DNA of 64,000 nt from Streptomyces sp. AC550_RSS872 (lineage in GTDB: Bacteria > Actinomycetota > Actinomycetes > Streptomycetales > Streptomycetaceae), in the NCBI RefSeq assembly GCF_019049285.1, contig NZ_JAGMUL010000092.1, positions 80,014 through 144,013 of the forward strand, given 5' to 3'. Shown in pieces: positions 25,380-33,750 of this stretch. Position numbers and translations under genes: made by a program. Under the pieces are notes generated by a model that searched no databases, was not told where the DNA came from, and was given only the letters and a program-made list of their open reading frames with translations. Numbering within the stretch: position 1 is the first letter of the stretch; each line of letters opens with the position of its first letter.

Positions 25380-26587
25380 TCAAGCCGACTGGGTGGCTGA
25401 CGGGGTGGGCGTGAAGTGCCTCTTGTCGCGGAGCATGGCCCAAAGGACGTCCACTCGACGGCGTGCGAGGGCGAGCAGGGCCTGGGTGTGGATCAGTCCT
25501 TCGGCGCGTTTCTTGAGGTAGTAGTCCCGGGAGGGGCCCGGGCGCATCATGGCGGTTTGGGCGGCCATGTAGAAGACGTGTCGCAGGCGGCGGTGGTAGC
25601 GCTTGGGGCGGTGGTGGTTGCCGGTTCGGCGGCCGGAGTCGCGTGACACCGGTGCTAGTCCCGCGTGGGCGGCCAGGCGGCCGGCGTCTGCGTAGCTGGA
25701 CAGGTCTCCGACGATGGCGAGGAGCTCGGCCCCGAGGATGGGTCCCATGCCAGGCAGAGATTCGATGACTTCGGCGCGCTCGTCAAGGCGGAATGCTTCG
25801 CGGATCTCCCGGTCGGTGTCTTTGATCCATTCGTCGAGCATGAGGAGCTGGTGGGCGAGGTCGCACACGAGTTTGGCGGCTCGCTTTCGCCCGATAGAGC
25901 TGTCACCTGGGATCGGGCTGCTTCGAGCGCGCGGGCGGCGACCTCATCTGCACTGCGGACCGCACGTCCTGCCAGCCAGTCCGCGAGCTGCTTGACGCCG
26001 ACTCGCTGCACGGCGGCCGGGGTCTGGTATTCGGTCAGCATAACGACCGGTCCCTTGGCAGCTGAGTAGTCGAAGGCCCGCTCCAGAGCGGGGCAGATGC
26101 CTACCAGGGCATCGCGCAGGCGGTTGATCAGCCGCACCTGGTCGGCGATCAAATCGGCTCGATGCGTGGTGAGCAACTGGAGACCAGCCACGGTCTCGTT
26201 CGGCAAGTTCAGCGGCGTGAAGTCCCGGCGCATACGCGCGGTGTCGGCGATGACCAGGGCGTCCTTGGCGTCGGTCTTCCCTTCGCCGCGGTAGGCGCCG
26301 GACATTCGGTTGACCGTTCGTCCAGGCACGTACACCACGCTCTGACCGTTGGCGATTAACAGTGCAAGCAGCAACGTTGAGGCCCGGCCGGAGATATCGA
26401 CCGCCCATCGCACCTCGTTGGCCATCTCGCACGCTGCGACGATCAGTTCCAGGATCTCGTCTTCACCGTTGACGACCTTCCTCGAAAGCACCTTCTCTCC
26501 GGTGGCGTTGACCCCGACAGCCCAGTGATGGGCCTTGCCAGCGTCGATGCCGACCCAGATCTGCTCATGACGCTCCGTCACCGTCAT
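25380..26587 (-). pseudogene. IS110-family DEDD transposase, frameshifted
   Basis: The N-terminal RuvC-like domain is clear: WVGIDAGKAHHWAVGV, VRWAVDISG, then KTDAKDALVIADTAR. The C-terminal Tnp domain follows after a frame slip near 25880: CDLAHQLLMLDEWIKDTDRE, LPGMGPILGAELLAIVGDL and AGLAPVSRDSGRRTG, the last containing the catalytic Ser region. One missing base would rejoin ALSG to KRAAKLVCDLA. Total length without the slip is about 400 residues, the normal size. Confidence 0.85.
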
Positions 26588-26780
26588 CGCTCCTTTCCCC
26601 CAGGAAGCAGCACCCTCAGAGTCCGGGAACGCTCCGCCGCCGAGCCCTTAACCAGCGATGACCGCAGTTCTCAATCAGCGGCCGGAGCATCCCGGAGGAC
26701 CGGGCAGCCACTCACTCGGAGCCATCAACGGCAGGTCACCATCAGCTACACCCAGTCCTCCCGGACCACCACCATTCTTA
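26588..26780 (-). ncRNA. Candidate bridge RNA region of the IS110 element
   Basis: IS110-group recombinases use a structured bridge RNA encoded in the noncoding end upstream of the transposase. Here about 190 bases lie between the transposase start and the element edge, a length that fits. The assignment rests on position only; I did not compute a fold or match guide loops to the target flanks. Confidence 0.3.
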
Positions 26781-27349
26781 AGGGGTCACCATGCTCATCG
26801 TCACCCGCGAGGGTACCGCCGCTGCAAGCTCCCGCCGCACCAGCGTGCTCTGGTCGCTCTGGTGTACCTGCATCAGAACGTCACTCTCGCGCAGCTTGCG
26901 GCCGGCTTCGGTATCTCGACCGGCATCGCCCACGCCTACACGGCCGCAGTAATCGGCCTGCTCGCCGCCCGCGCGCCCGGCCTGCTGCGCGCGCTGCGCG
27001 AAGCCGACCCCGACTACGTCCTGTTGGACGGCACCCTTGCCGAGTGCGACCGGGTCGGCGACAGCCGCGCCGACTACTCCCACAAGCACCGCCGACGCGG
27101 AGTGAACGTGCAGGTGGTGACCGACCCGGCGGGGCGGCTGCTGTGGATCTCGCCGACGCTGCCCGGCCGCGCACACGATCTCACTGCGGCCCGCACCCAC
27201 CAGATCATCCGGATCTGCGAACGCCAGGGCGTCCCGTCCTCGCCAACCGCGCCTACATCCAGTACCCCCCCCCGGCACCTCATCGACGGATGCCTCGCCG
27301 GGACCGGACTATCCCTCACGCCAACGACTTCATGAGTTCAAGCTCAGTA

Positions 27350-28273
27350 GAGGGCGTCTGAAAAGCCTGTCAGCGGGCAAGTTGCCTGGTAGCGGGGCGG
27401 TGGCGCACTTTCGGGGGCTGGGGTGTGCGGGCTGCGTACCCGTTACTCGACGGATCTGTCCGATCCGGAGTGGGAGATCCTCCGTCCGTTGGTTCCGGCG
27501 GTCAAGTCCGGTGGGCGACCGGCGAAACACACGCGGCGGGAGATCCTCGACGCGTTGGCGTACTGGCTGCGGGCCGGCTGTGCCTGGAGACTGCTGCCGC
27601 ATGACCTGCCGCCGTGGCAGACGGTCTACTACTACTGGCGGCGATGGCAACAAGAAGGCGTGTGGGAACGGATGCTGACGGCGCTGCGCGAACGCGAGCG
27701 GGTGCAGCTCGGCCGTGATCCCACGCCCAGTGCGGCCATCGTGGACAGCCAGAGCGTTCGGGCCAGTGAGCGTGGCGGCCTGCACGGGTAAGGTCAACGT
27801 ATCAAGCGCCACCTGCTCGTCGACACCCGCGGCACCGTCCTGCTGGCCTGCGTGAGCCCGGCGAGCGTCGGCGATCGCGACGGCGCCGTGGTGCTGTTCT
27901 CCCGGGCTGCCGATGCCTTCCCGCGCCTTCGGCACGTGTGGGCGGACCAGGGCTACCGGGGCGCCGACTTCCACACCTGGGCCCGGGAAGCCACCGGCCT
28001 CACCGTGGAGGTCGTGCAGCGCCGCGACGGTGGATTCCGCTCGACCTGGGCTCGGGTGGGGGAACCGCCTCCAGCAGTGCCCCTCTTCGCGGTGGTCCCG
28101 CGGCGCTGGGTGGTAGAGCGGACGTTCGCCTGGCTGGGACGGTGCCGCCGCCTGTCGAAGGACTACGAGTACCTTCGCGTCTGCTCGGAGAATGCCATCT
28201 ACCTCGCCATGGTCATGCTCCTCGTGCGGCGCCTCGCAAGATCAGCCCGCTGACGGGCTTTTCAGACGCCCTC
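27350..28273 (+). mobile_element. IS5-family element with near-perfect inverted repeats
   Basis: A 924-base element ending in inverted repeats GAGGGCGTCTGAAAAGCC, extended by GTCAGCGGGC, at 27350-27378 and 28245-28273, differing at one base. Both ends are bordered by TA (27348-27349 and 28274-28275), consistent with a 2-bp TA target duplication of the IS427-type IS5 group. It carries one broken transposase. Confidence 0.88.
27423..28253 (+). pseudogene. IS5-family transposase with internal stop
   Basis: The N-terminal DUF4096 domain reads YSTDLSDPEWEILRPLVP, then LRAGCAWRLLPHDLPPWQTV. The first catalytic Asp is in AAIVDSQSV. A TAA at 27789-27791 interrupts GLHG, where a segment containing Gly-Lys-rich codons is expected, after which the same frame continues with IKRHLLVDTRGTVL, VWADQGYRGADF and WVVERTFAWLGRCRRLSKDYE. 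The stop lies next to a small apparent deletion. The element ends are intact, so it could be moved in trans. Confidence 0.85.
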
Positions 28274-28379
28274 TAGCCGAGTTGGTGAACAACCGCGTGC
28301 CTACCCTGCGGCTTCGTCACGGACCTCGCCGGGACCTCGACGCCGTCGTCGCCGGTCTCCGCACCGACGGCGGCTACGC

Positions 28380-28646
28380 TCAGCAGACAAAGTCCGAGCT
28401 GTTGGCCCAGAAGGTTAGATGCGACCATGTCTGAGCTCCGATGATGCCGTCGACCGTGATATCGGCGCATCCCTGAAATCTGCGTGTTGCAGCATCAGTG
28501 ACCGGGCCGAAAACCCCATCCTGGACGAGGTCTTTGCCCGTCATTGAATTGTTCAGGTAGCACTGCGCCTGTTTCACCGCTACTCCTGACGAGCCACGCT
28601 TGACTGATGGACGGGACTTGGTATGGTTGCAAACTTGACTGGCCAT
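28380..28646 (-). CDS. Peptidoglycan-binding domain protein, 88 residues
   Basis: A single PG_binding_1-type module: SSGVAVKQAQCYLNN, then DGVFGPVTDAATRRFQ and VDGIIGAQTWSHLTF, the classic repeat of this domain in lysozymes and amidases. There is no enzyme domain and no clear signal peptide. GAGGAGG lies 5 bases before the ATG, unlike its neighbours. It is 60 bases downstream of the LysM gene on the same strand and may share its transcript. Confidence 0.75.
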   Translation of the reverse strand: MASQVCNHTKSRPSVKRGSSGVAVKQAQCYLNNSMTGKDLVQDGVFGPVTDAATRRFQGCADITVDGIIGAQTWSHLTFWANSSDFVC

Positions 28647-28706
28647 AGAGAGCCTCCTCTACATACTGTCCTCAAGTGCTTGGACTAGTGCTTCGAAGCC
28701 GGGAAC

Positions 28707-29144
28707 TCAGTACGATGAGTTACCCTCATCCGGATAGGGGACCCGGAGCTTAGCCCAGGACTTTGATCCCGGCCAGCCGTCCGCGTCCGCGCCCCGGTAC
28801 CCGAGTTTCCGCTGCCACATGGCATAGGAGTCGCGGTGCTGCGTCGTCCACTGAGACGGTGGACCGCCCTGACCGTACGCGGAACACCCCTCTTCGACGA
28901 GGCGGATTGCCATCATCGTGATGATTGGGCTATTCGGTTGACTCTTGAACCACTCCGAACCTGGGAATGGAATGTAGCCAGATTCATCTTTCGCGACGAT
29001 CAGCCGTTGCCCGACGAAGATTTTGTCCGGGTCGGGGATGTTGTTCCACGCTTGAAGCTGTTCGACCGTGGTCCCGAAGCGGTTAGCAAGGTCCCACAGC
29101 GTGTCGCCCGTTCTGACGGTGTGGAAGGTGTCTTCTCCGTTCAT
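28707..29144 (-). CDS. LysM plus peptidoglycan-binding module protein
   Basis: A 145-residue protein with an N-terminal LysM domain (FHTVRTGDTLWDLANRFGTT, then QLQAWNNIPDPDKIFVGQRL, residues 7-50) and a C-terminal wall module (IPFPGSEWFKSQPNSPIITM to SWAKLRVPYP) like the 24727 gene. It has two carbohydrate-binding parts and no catalytic part or signal peptide, so it may be a phage- or tailocin-derived wall anchor. TAGCAT lies 6 bases before the ATG at 29144 with no ribosome site, which points to leaderless translation. Confidence 0.75.
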   Translation of the reverse strand: MNGEDTFHTVRTGDTLWDLANRFGTTVEQLQAWNNIPDPDKIFVGQRLIVAKDESGYIPFPGSEWFKSQPNSPIITMMAIRLVEEGCSAYGQGGPPSQWTTQHRDSYAMWQRKLGYRGADADGWPGSKSWAKLRVPYPDEGNSSY

Positions 29145-29973
29145 ATTTGTATGCTAAGCGCCTCGGTTGGTCCTCGCATGTTCGCCCGGGTTGCTGTGGT
29201 GAGGTCATTCGGACAGCGGGTGCCGGTGGACTGTTCCGGAGAACATCGCACTACAGAAGCCCCGGAATTGGGCTGGGCTTGCGGTGGTCCTCACAGGAGA
29301 TTCGGCGATCACCGTCGCTGCTGTCTGGGGCGTTGCTCGTGCAGATGACGCTCAGTCTGTTGCCATCCGTACCCGTTCATTTACTGCCGTCAGCACAATG
29401 ACAACAGCGTACTTCGGTATCAGGGCCGTCAGCCACACCGCTCAGTCCAGGGCCTCGCGGCCGCCGACAGCACCGGATGTAACGCCCTGGCAGATTGGCT
29501 AACGCCGGTTGTACGTATCTCACTTGGTCACCAACGCGCCCGACATGATGCGGGCCGGTTGCCTGGCAGGCCTTGCGATTCGGATCAGTCGCGATCACCG
29601 GATCCCACGCGACAAGAACCCGCGCGCGCAGCTCACGCGCGAACGGGCTCCCATGCAACTCCCCCACCGGCGCTATCTGACTGTTCGCCTATTCCATGTT
29701 CAACAGCTTTGGTAACGCACCATGCGAGACGGTGCCGCGCTAGTACTGCACGCTGGACGAGGCGACGCGACGGCATGCAGCACAAGGGAGGGCTGCACGG
29801 CAAGGAGACGATGAGGGTGACGCCGGCCTGGTCGGCGCCCCCTCCTGACGCGCCACGGGCCAATCCTGGTGTCGTAAGGTCATGAAGTCACGAAAGAGCG
29901 GCCGGAAAGCGCCAACCTGACGGCTCGGAGTCCCCAGCCACCTGCCGAAGCGCAACCCGCAAGTAAGCTGGCG
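29145..29973. other. No supported gene
   Basis: About 830 bases. Its left end holds the promoter of the LysM gene. The rest has short unrecognised ORFs on both strands and no clear repeat other than the hairpin that follows. Around 29740-29870 there is a stretch resembling decayed transposon sequence, but I cannot name it. Confidence 0.4.
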
Positions 29974-30023
29974 GAGTTAGGGCGGCCGGATGACGCAGTA
30001 GCGTCATCCGGCCGCCCTAACTC
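29974..30023. terminator. Perfect 23-bp hairpin, likely terminator
   Basis: GAGTTAGGGCGGCCGGATGA plus CGC pairs perfectly with its reverse complement across a 4-base loop AGTA (29997-30000). It lies 22 bases beyond the stop of the 30046-30231 LysM gene and is symmetric, so it could stop transcription from both sides. No U tract follows, which is normal in actinomycetes. Confidence 0.75.
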
Positions 30024-30045
30024 CCATCGGCACTACACTGCCCGG

Positions 30046-30231
30046 TCAGCCCGCGGACTCTGCTTCTGATTCCGCCTTCGATACAAGCAGCCGTTGCCCG
30101 ATCTTGATTTTGTTCGGGTCGCGAATCTTGTTCCATGCTTGAAGCTGTTCGACTGTGGTCCCGAACCGGTTAGCAAGGTCCCACAGCGTGTCGCCCGTTC
30201 TGACGGTGTGGAAGGTGTCTTCTCCGTTCAT
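30046..30231 (-). CDS. LysM-only small protein, 61 residues
   Basis: The first 34 residues (starting NGEDTFHTVRTGDTLWDLAN) are identical to the LysM domain of the 28707-29144 protein, and most of the DNA, including the upstream motif, matches too. The wall-binding module is replaced by a short acidic tail KAESEAESAG. TAGAAT lies 6 bases before the ATG with no Shine-Dalgarno sequence, again a leaderless arrangement. It seems to be a duplicated, truncated paralogue that may still be expressed, with its own terminator. Confidence 0.65.
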   Translation of the reverse strand: MNGEDTFHTVRTGDTLWDLANRFGTTVEQLQAWNKIRDPNKIKIGQRLLVSKAESEAESAG

Positions 30232-31756
30232 ATTTCCATTCTAGGCGCCTCAACCTAACCTCGCATATTCGCGCGGGTGGAAGTAGTGGGGCCACCCGGA
30301 GGGGCGGAACGTAAGGGTGTTCATGCTGTATCATTTGCGTTCGACAAATTGGAGGAGCGGTGCAGAGCTTGGAGACCCAGAGGATCCCGTAGTGCAGAAG
30401 ATCTGACGTGGGCTGGGCTCTTGGCGGTCCTCACACGCGGTACTGCAATCACCATCGGAGGTGGGGACCTTCGGCTTCCGCCGCCGTGTACACCTCGTCG
30501 ACCAACGCTGCGAATCGCACCGAACGGCGATCTCCCAGGGCTGATGCGTACCTTCGCCACGGATCGGCATACGCATGCCAATGCCTCCGCGCTGCTTCCC
30601 CTGGGAAGTGGTCTGTGAGGAGTACCCGCAAAAGGCAATCGAGACCACTGCATCACTCGTGACACTTGTTGCGCAGCCAGTAGGCATGCGAGTTGTCGCA
30701 GAACGTGGCAAAGCCTGTGCCGAGCGCCGTGCCGGCGACCGCTGACCGCGCAAGGGGAAGAAGAGATGGGCCAGCGCACAGGGACTTCGCCGCCGACCTA
30801 TTCCTTAGAATGCAAAGAACACGACCAGGTTCCCCCAGTCCAATGCCGCTGCAACTCGATCGTTATGGGTTGATCTCGTATCTCCTGAGGACCGTCCACG
30901 CGCCAGGAGCCCGGTAATGGATTTGTCCGGTCTGGCGGACAACCATGGTTTCCTCGACCGACCTTGGCCATGGACCCGTCGTCCGGTGCCTCCGCCGCTC
31001 ACGCTACGGCAGCAGCGGCTCCAGGCGATCCCGAAGCGGCTCTTCGCAGTTGACGGTGCCAGCGCGGGCTGGCACATCGGTCCCCGGGGGTAGATGTCGA
31101 GCTGTAGCGGGTCTGAAACACGTCGGGGTCGTTCAACAACTCGCGTTGCGTCGGCCTGCGGGCATCGAAAATGGCAGCCCCGCCGGTATTTCGGGACGGC
31201 CCGAGGAGTTTTAACTAGAAGAGGCTGCTGTTGGCCGCTGCGAACGCGTTGGTCTTGGGGGTCTGTGATAGCGCGCGCTCGAAGTTGTGGGCGAACGAGG
31301 GGCGTGACAGGGCTGTCAGGGATGCGAGTTGCGGGAGACAACACACCTGCGGTGTGGCTCTTCGTGCATCGCCTGGAGCGCCGGACACCAGGGCCCGTCA
31401 CCGACCCAGGTCCCGCATCACGTCCCCACTCGCAACTATCAATCGGCAATCTCGCCCACAAGGAATCGGCACGGCGCCGCGACCTCGGCCCGCCAACTAC
31501 CGCTCGTGGTCACAGCAGTCGGGCGCAGGCCAAGGGCCGGGACCTGCCACCCGGCGCGAAGCCTCTACCCAAACCCGGCGCGAAGGCGGGTGTCCGGTCC
31601 GCGGTGTCCCGCGCAGCCGGCTGTAGTCATCTGCGGGGTCGTGCTCCTGCCGCGTCGGATCGGCTGTATTGCCGATCCGACGCAAGGAACGGCGACTGGC
31701 CCTGTCCGAAGGACTGCCCGGGCCCGCAGGATCAGGAGCAGGTGAGGGCCAAGCGC
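30232..31756. other. 1.5 kb without a convincing gene
   Basis: The left edge holds the promoter of the 30046 gene. Several ORFs of 60-240 codons occur on both strands but show no recognisable family, no consistent ribosome site and no supporting neighbour. The base composition is less GC-rich in 30300-30700. It is most likely decayed or intergenic DNA. Confidence 0.45.
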
Positions 31757-33694
31757 CTACGGCAGATTTCGGGTCGTACTCGCGACGAGGCGGCCGACCT
31801 CGAAACCCTCCAGGTGGGCGGTGTGTGCTGAGGCGGCGCCAGGGACCAGCAGGTCGGCCTGGCCGCCGATGAGGTCGACGGAGGCGCGGGGGCGCTGGTC
31901 GAGGTAGACATCGACGCGATCGACGTTCTCCGCGGTGAGCTTCAGACGGAGCGCGCCGTCGGCGGCGGCCGCCTCCGTGATCGTCACGGCGTGCGGAGTC
32001 AGACCCTGCAGGAGGCGGCCCGCGTGGTCCAGGAGATCGGTGTTGCCCTCCAGCAGGTCGCGGCGTGTCATGCGGTGCAGCTCGTCGGGGACGACTCCCA
32101 GGTCCTCCACCGGCGTGCCCGAGTTCGGGCCGACCCGCAGCGTGCGGCGTATCGACACCCGCATCCCGGCACCCTTCGGCAGGGCCGTGTAGGGCGTGCC
32201 CGGGTCGTCCGCCAGGAACTCGGTCAACCGGTCGTGCTGCCAGACGTTGGCGCCGCCGGCGCCCGTGTTCTCGTCGGTGCCGAGCACGGGGCCGATGTCG
32301 TGGTCCTGGAAGCCCGCCGCGAAGATGTCCGTGGCCGAGTAGCACCGGGCGTTGGTGATGAGTACGACGGGCCCGAAGTACTGCTGTCCGATGGCGTTGG
32401 CGCCGTTCTCGGGGCTGATCGGGAAGGCGCCGGAGTAGACCGAGCCGGTCTCGACGGCCTGTTCCATGGACGGCACCCAGGGGCCCAGATCCAGTCCCGG
32501 AGTGCCCTGGAGCCGCCGGCAGATCCGCAGGTTGAGCGGGGTGTTGACGAACTGTGCCGGTTCGGGGTTGATCCGGCGCGGCGTCAGTGTCTGCAGGGTG
32601 AACTCGGCGGCGTGGATGTGCCCTCCGCCGTTGTCCCGGACGTCCACGATGAGACCGCCCTGGGGCAGTTGCCGGATGAGCCGTACGAACTCGGCGACGA
32701 ACCTGCCGGGGCTGTTGACGTGGAACGTGAAGATGCGGATGTGGCCGAACGTTCCGGAGGGCGTGGTGACGGCCCGGGCCCGGAAGACCGTGGGCATGGT
32801 GGTGGCGATCTCGCCCGCCCCCAGGTCCGGTAGGGGTTCGTCCGCCTCGGCGGCCCGCTCCTGGGCGACGACCAGGGGCGCGAACAGCAGCACCTTGGCC
32901 CGTTGGGTCTCATCGCCGTCGAGGTCCAGGCCTTGGAACACGGCCGTGTCCCGGTCGGCGGAGACGAACGAGGGCAAGTTCTCCACGATCTGCCAGCTCT
33001 GCCGGAGTTCCCGGGCCGTTCCGGCGAGGTCGATGTAGCTGACCGTCACCCACTCCTCCAGCGGCGGGAGATGGATGACGAGCGGCCGCACGGTCAGCGA
33101 CTGCACACCCCGGCTGCGCCGGGCCGCCGTGTTGCTACCGGCGAACCGGGCCGCGTTGAGGTCGACGGCGTCCTGGATGGGGATGCCGCTCCAGTGGGTG
33201 ATCTCGACGCCCGGCTCGAATCCCGGCGCCGAGAAGCCGCTCACCACATGGGTGACCAGGAACCGGGTACGGTCCTGTTCCGTGCAGGACTCGATCAGGA
33301 AGGGCAGGAAGGCGATCTTGTCCCTGAAGGGGTCGGGCAGCAGGTAGTTGGTGTGCAGGTCCCGCACCGAGTGGAAGATCTCCGACATCTCCGCGTGGAA
33401 CAGCCACTCCCTCGGCATGGTCTGCGGTGTCTGCCGCTCCATGCGCCGGCGCAGCAGCCGCAGCCGCTGGACCGGGTTGACGGCGTGCATCGCGGTCTTC
33501 AGCGGCAGATGGACGTAGTTCTGTTCCAGCAGGACCAGGGCCTGCTCGGCAAGGAGTCGGCGGTCCTCCAGGGACAACTGGCCGGCGCCGTGCAGGAAGG
33601 CGGGCACGGAGGCCGCGCCGAGCAGGTGGTCACGTACCGGCTCCGCCGCGTTCTGGAGGAACTCGGGTGCGTTCTCATGAACCGGTTGGGTCAT
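31757..33694 (-). CDS. S41 family peptidase (tail-specific / CPAF-like)
   Basis: A 645-residue protein. The S41 core is in the middle: GLIVDVRDNGGGHIHAAEF (about residues 348-366), a strand GPVVLITNARCYSATDIFAA with the likely nucleophile Ser453, and GPVLGTDENTGAGG. The Lys of CtpA-type enzymes, normally near this loop, is not there; instead HSVRDLHTNYLLP offers His114, as in the tricorn/CPAF branch that uses Ser-His-Glu. The last 90 residues form an Ig-like strand-rich domain. No signal peptide is obvious. I chose the ATG at 33694. It lies 56 bases after the protease-nuclease gene on the same strand, so the two probably form an operon. Confidence 0.82.
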   Translation of the reverse strand: MTQPVHENAPEFLQNAAEPVRDHLLGAASVPAFLHGAGQLSLEDRRLLAEQALVLLEQNYVHLPLKTAMHAVNPVQRLRLLRRRMERQTPQTMPREWLFHAEMSEIFHSVRDLHTNYLLPDPFRDKIAFLPFLIESCTEQDRTRFLVTHVVSGFSAPGFEPGVEITHWSGIPIQDAVDLNAARFAGSNTAARRSRGVQSLTVRPLVIHLPPLEEWVTVSYIDLAGTARELRQSWQIVENLPSFVSADRDTAVFQGLDLDGDETQRAKVLLFAPLVVAQERAAEADEPLPDLGAGEIATTMPTVFRARAVTTPSGTFGHIRIFTFHVNSPGRFVAEFVRLIRQLPQGGLIVDVRDNGGGHIHAAEFTLQTLTPRRINPEPAQFVNTPLNLRICRRLQGTPGLDLGPWVPSMEQAVETGSVYSGAFPISPENGANAIGQQYFGPVVLITNARCYSATDIFAAGFQDHDIGPVLGTDENTGAGGANVWQHDRLTEFLADDPGTPYTALPKGAGMRVSIRRTLRVGPNSGTPVEDLGVVPDELHRMTRRDLLEGNTDLLDHAGRLLQGLTPHAVTITEAAAADGALRLKLTAENVDRVDVYLDQRPRASVDLIGGQADLLVPGAASAHTAHLEGFEVGRLVASTTRNLP

Positions 33695-33750
33695 GGTGAT
33701 GCACCAAGCCTTCGTAATGTGCGAATCTGGGTCTTGGATGGGGGGGCGGT

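Larger units (their letters stand above)
25367..26780 (-). mobile_element. IS110-family insertion sequence nested in copy B
   Basis: The boundaries are set by comparison with uninterrupted copy A: host sequence stops at CTGGTCGAG (25366) and resumes at GGGTCACC (about 26780). There are no terminal inverted repeats or obvious target duplication, as usual for the IS110 group, which inserts site-specifically through an RNA-guided recombinase. The transposase gene occupies most of the element, leaving a noncoding end of about 190 bases upstream of it. Confidence 0.75.
25320..27335 (+). pseudogene. IS5-type (DDE_Tnp_4) transposase copy B, split by IS110
   Basis: The left piece (25320-25366) matches the copy A segment GACCTGCCTCA-GCCCTGGTCGAG; the right piece (from about 26781) resumes at GGTCACC and continues through LIVTREG, CKLPPHQRALVALVYLHQN, LDGTLAECDRVGDSRADYSH, NVQVVTDPAGRLLWISPTLP and RICERQGV. 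The right piece frameshifts after RQGVPSS, in the poly-C run near 27270. An IS110 element sits exactly between the two pieces. The C-terminal part of the DDE domain is missing. Confidence 0.75.

Noticed and set aside
29377..29863. Minus-strand ORFs of 76-96 codons after the LysM gene
   Set aside because: No family features, no ribosome sites, and they overlap one another in different frames.
30277..31461. Several overlapping ORFs in 30.3-31.5 kb
   Set aside because: None has a recognisable domain, good start context or conserved neighbour.
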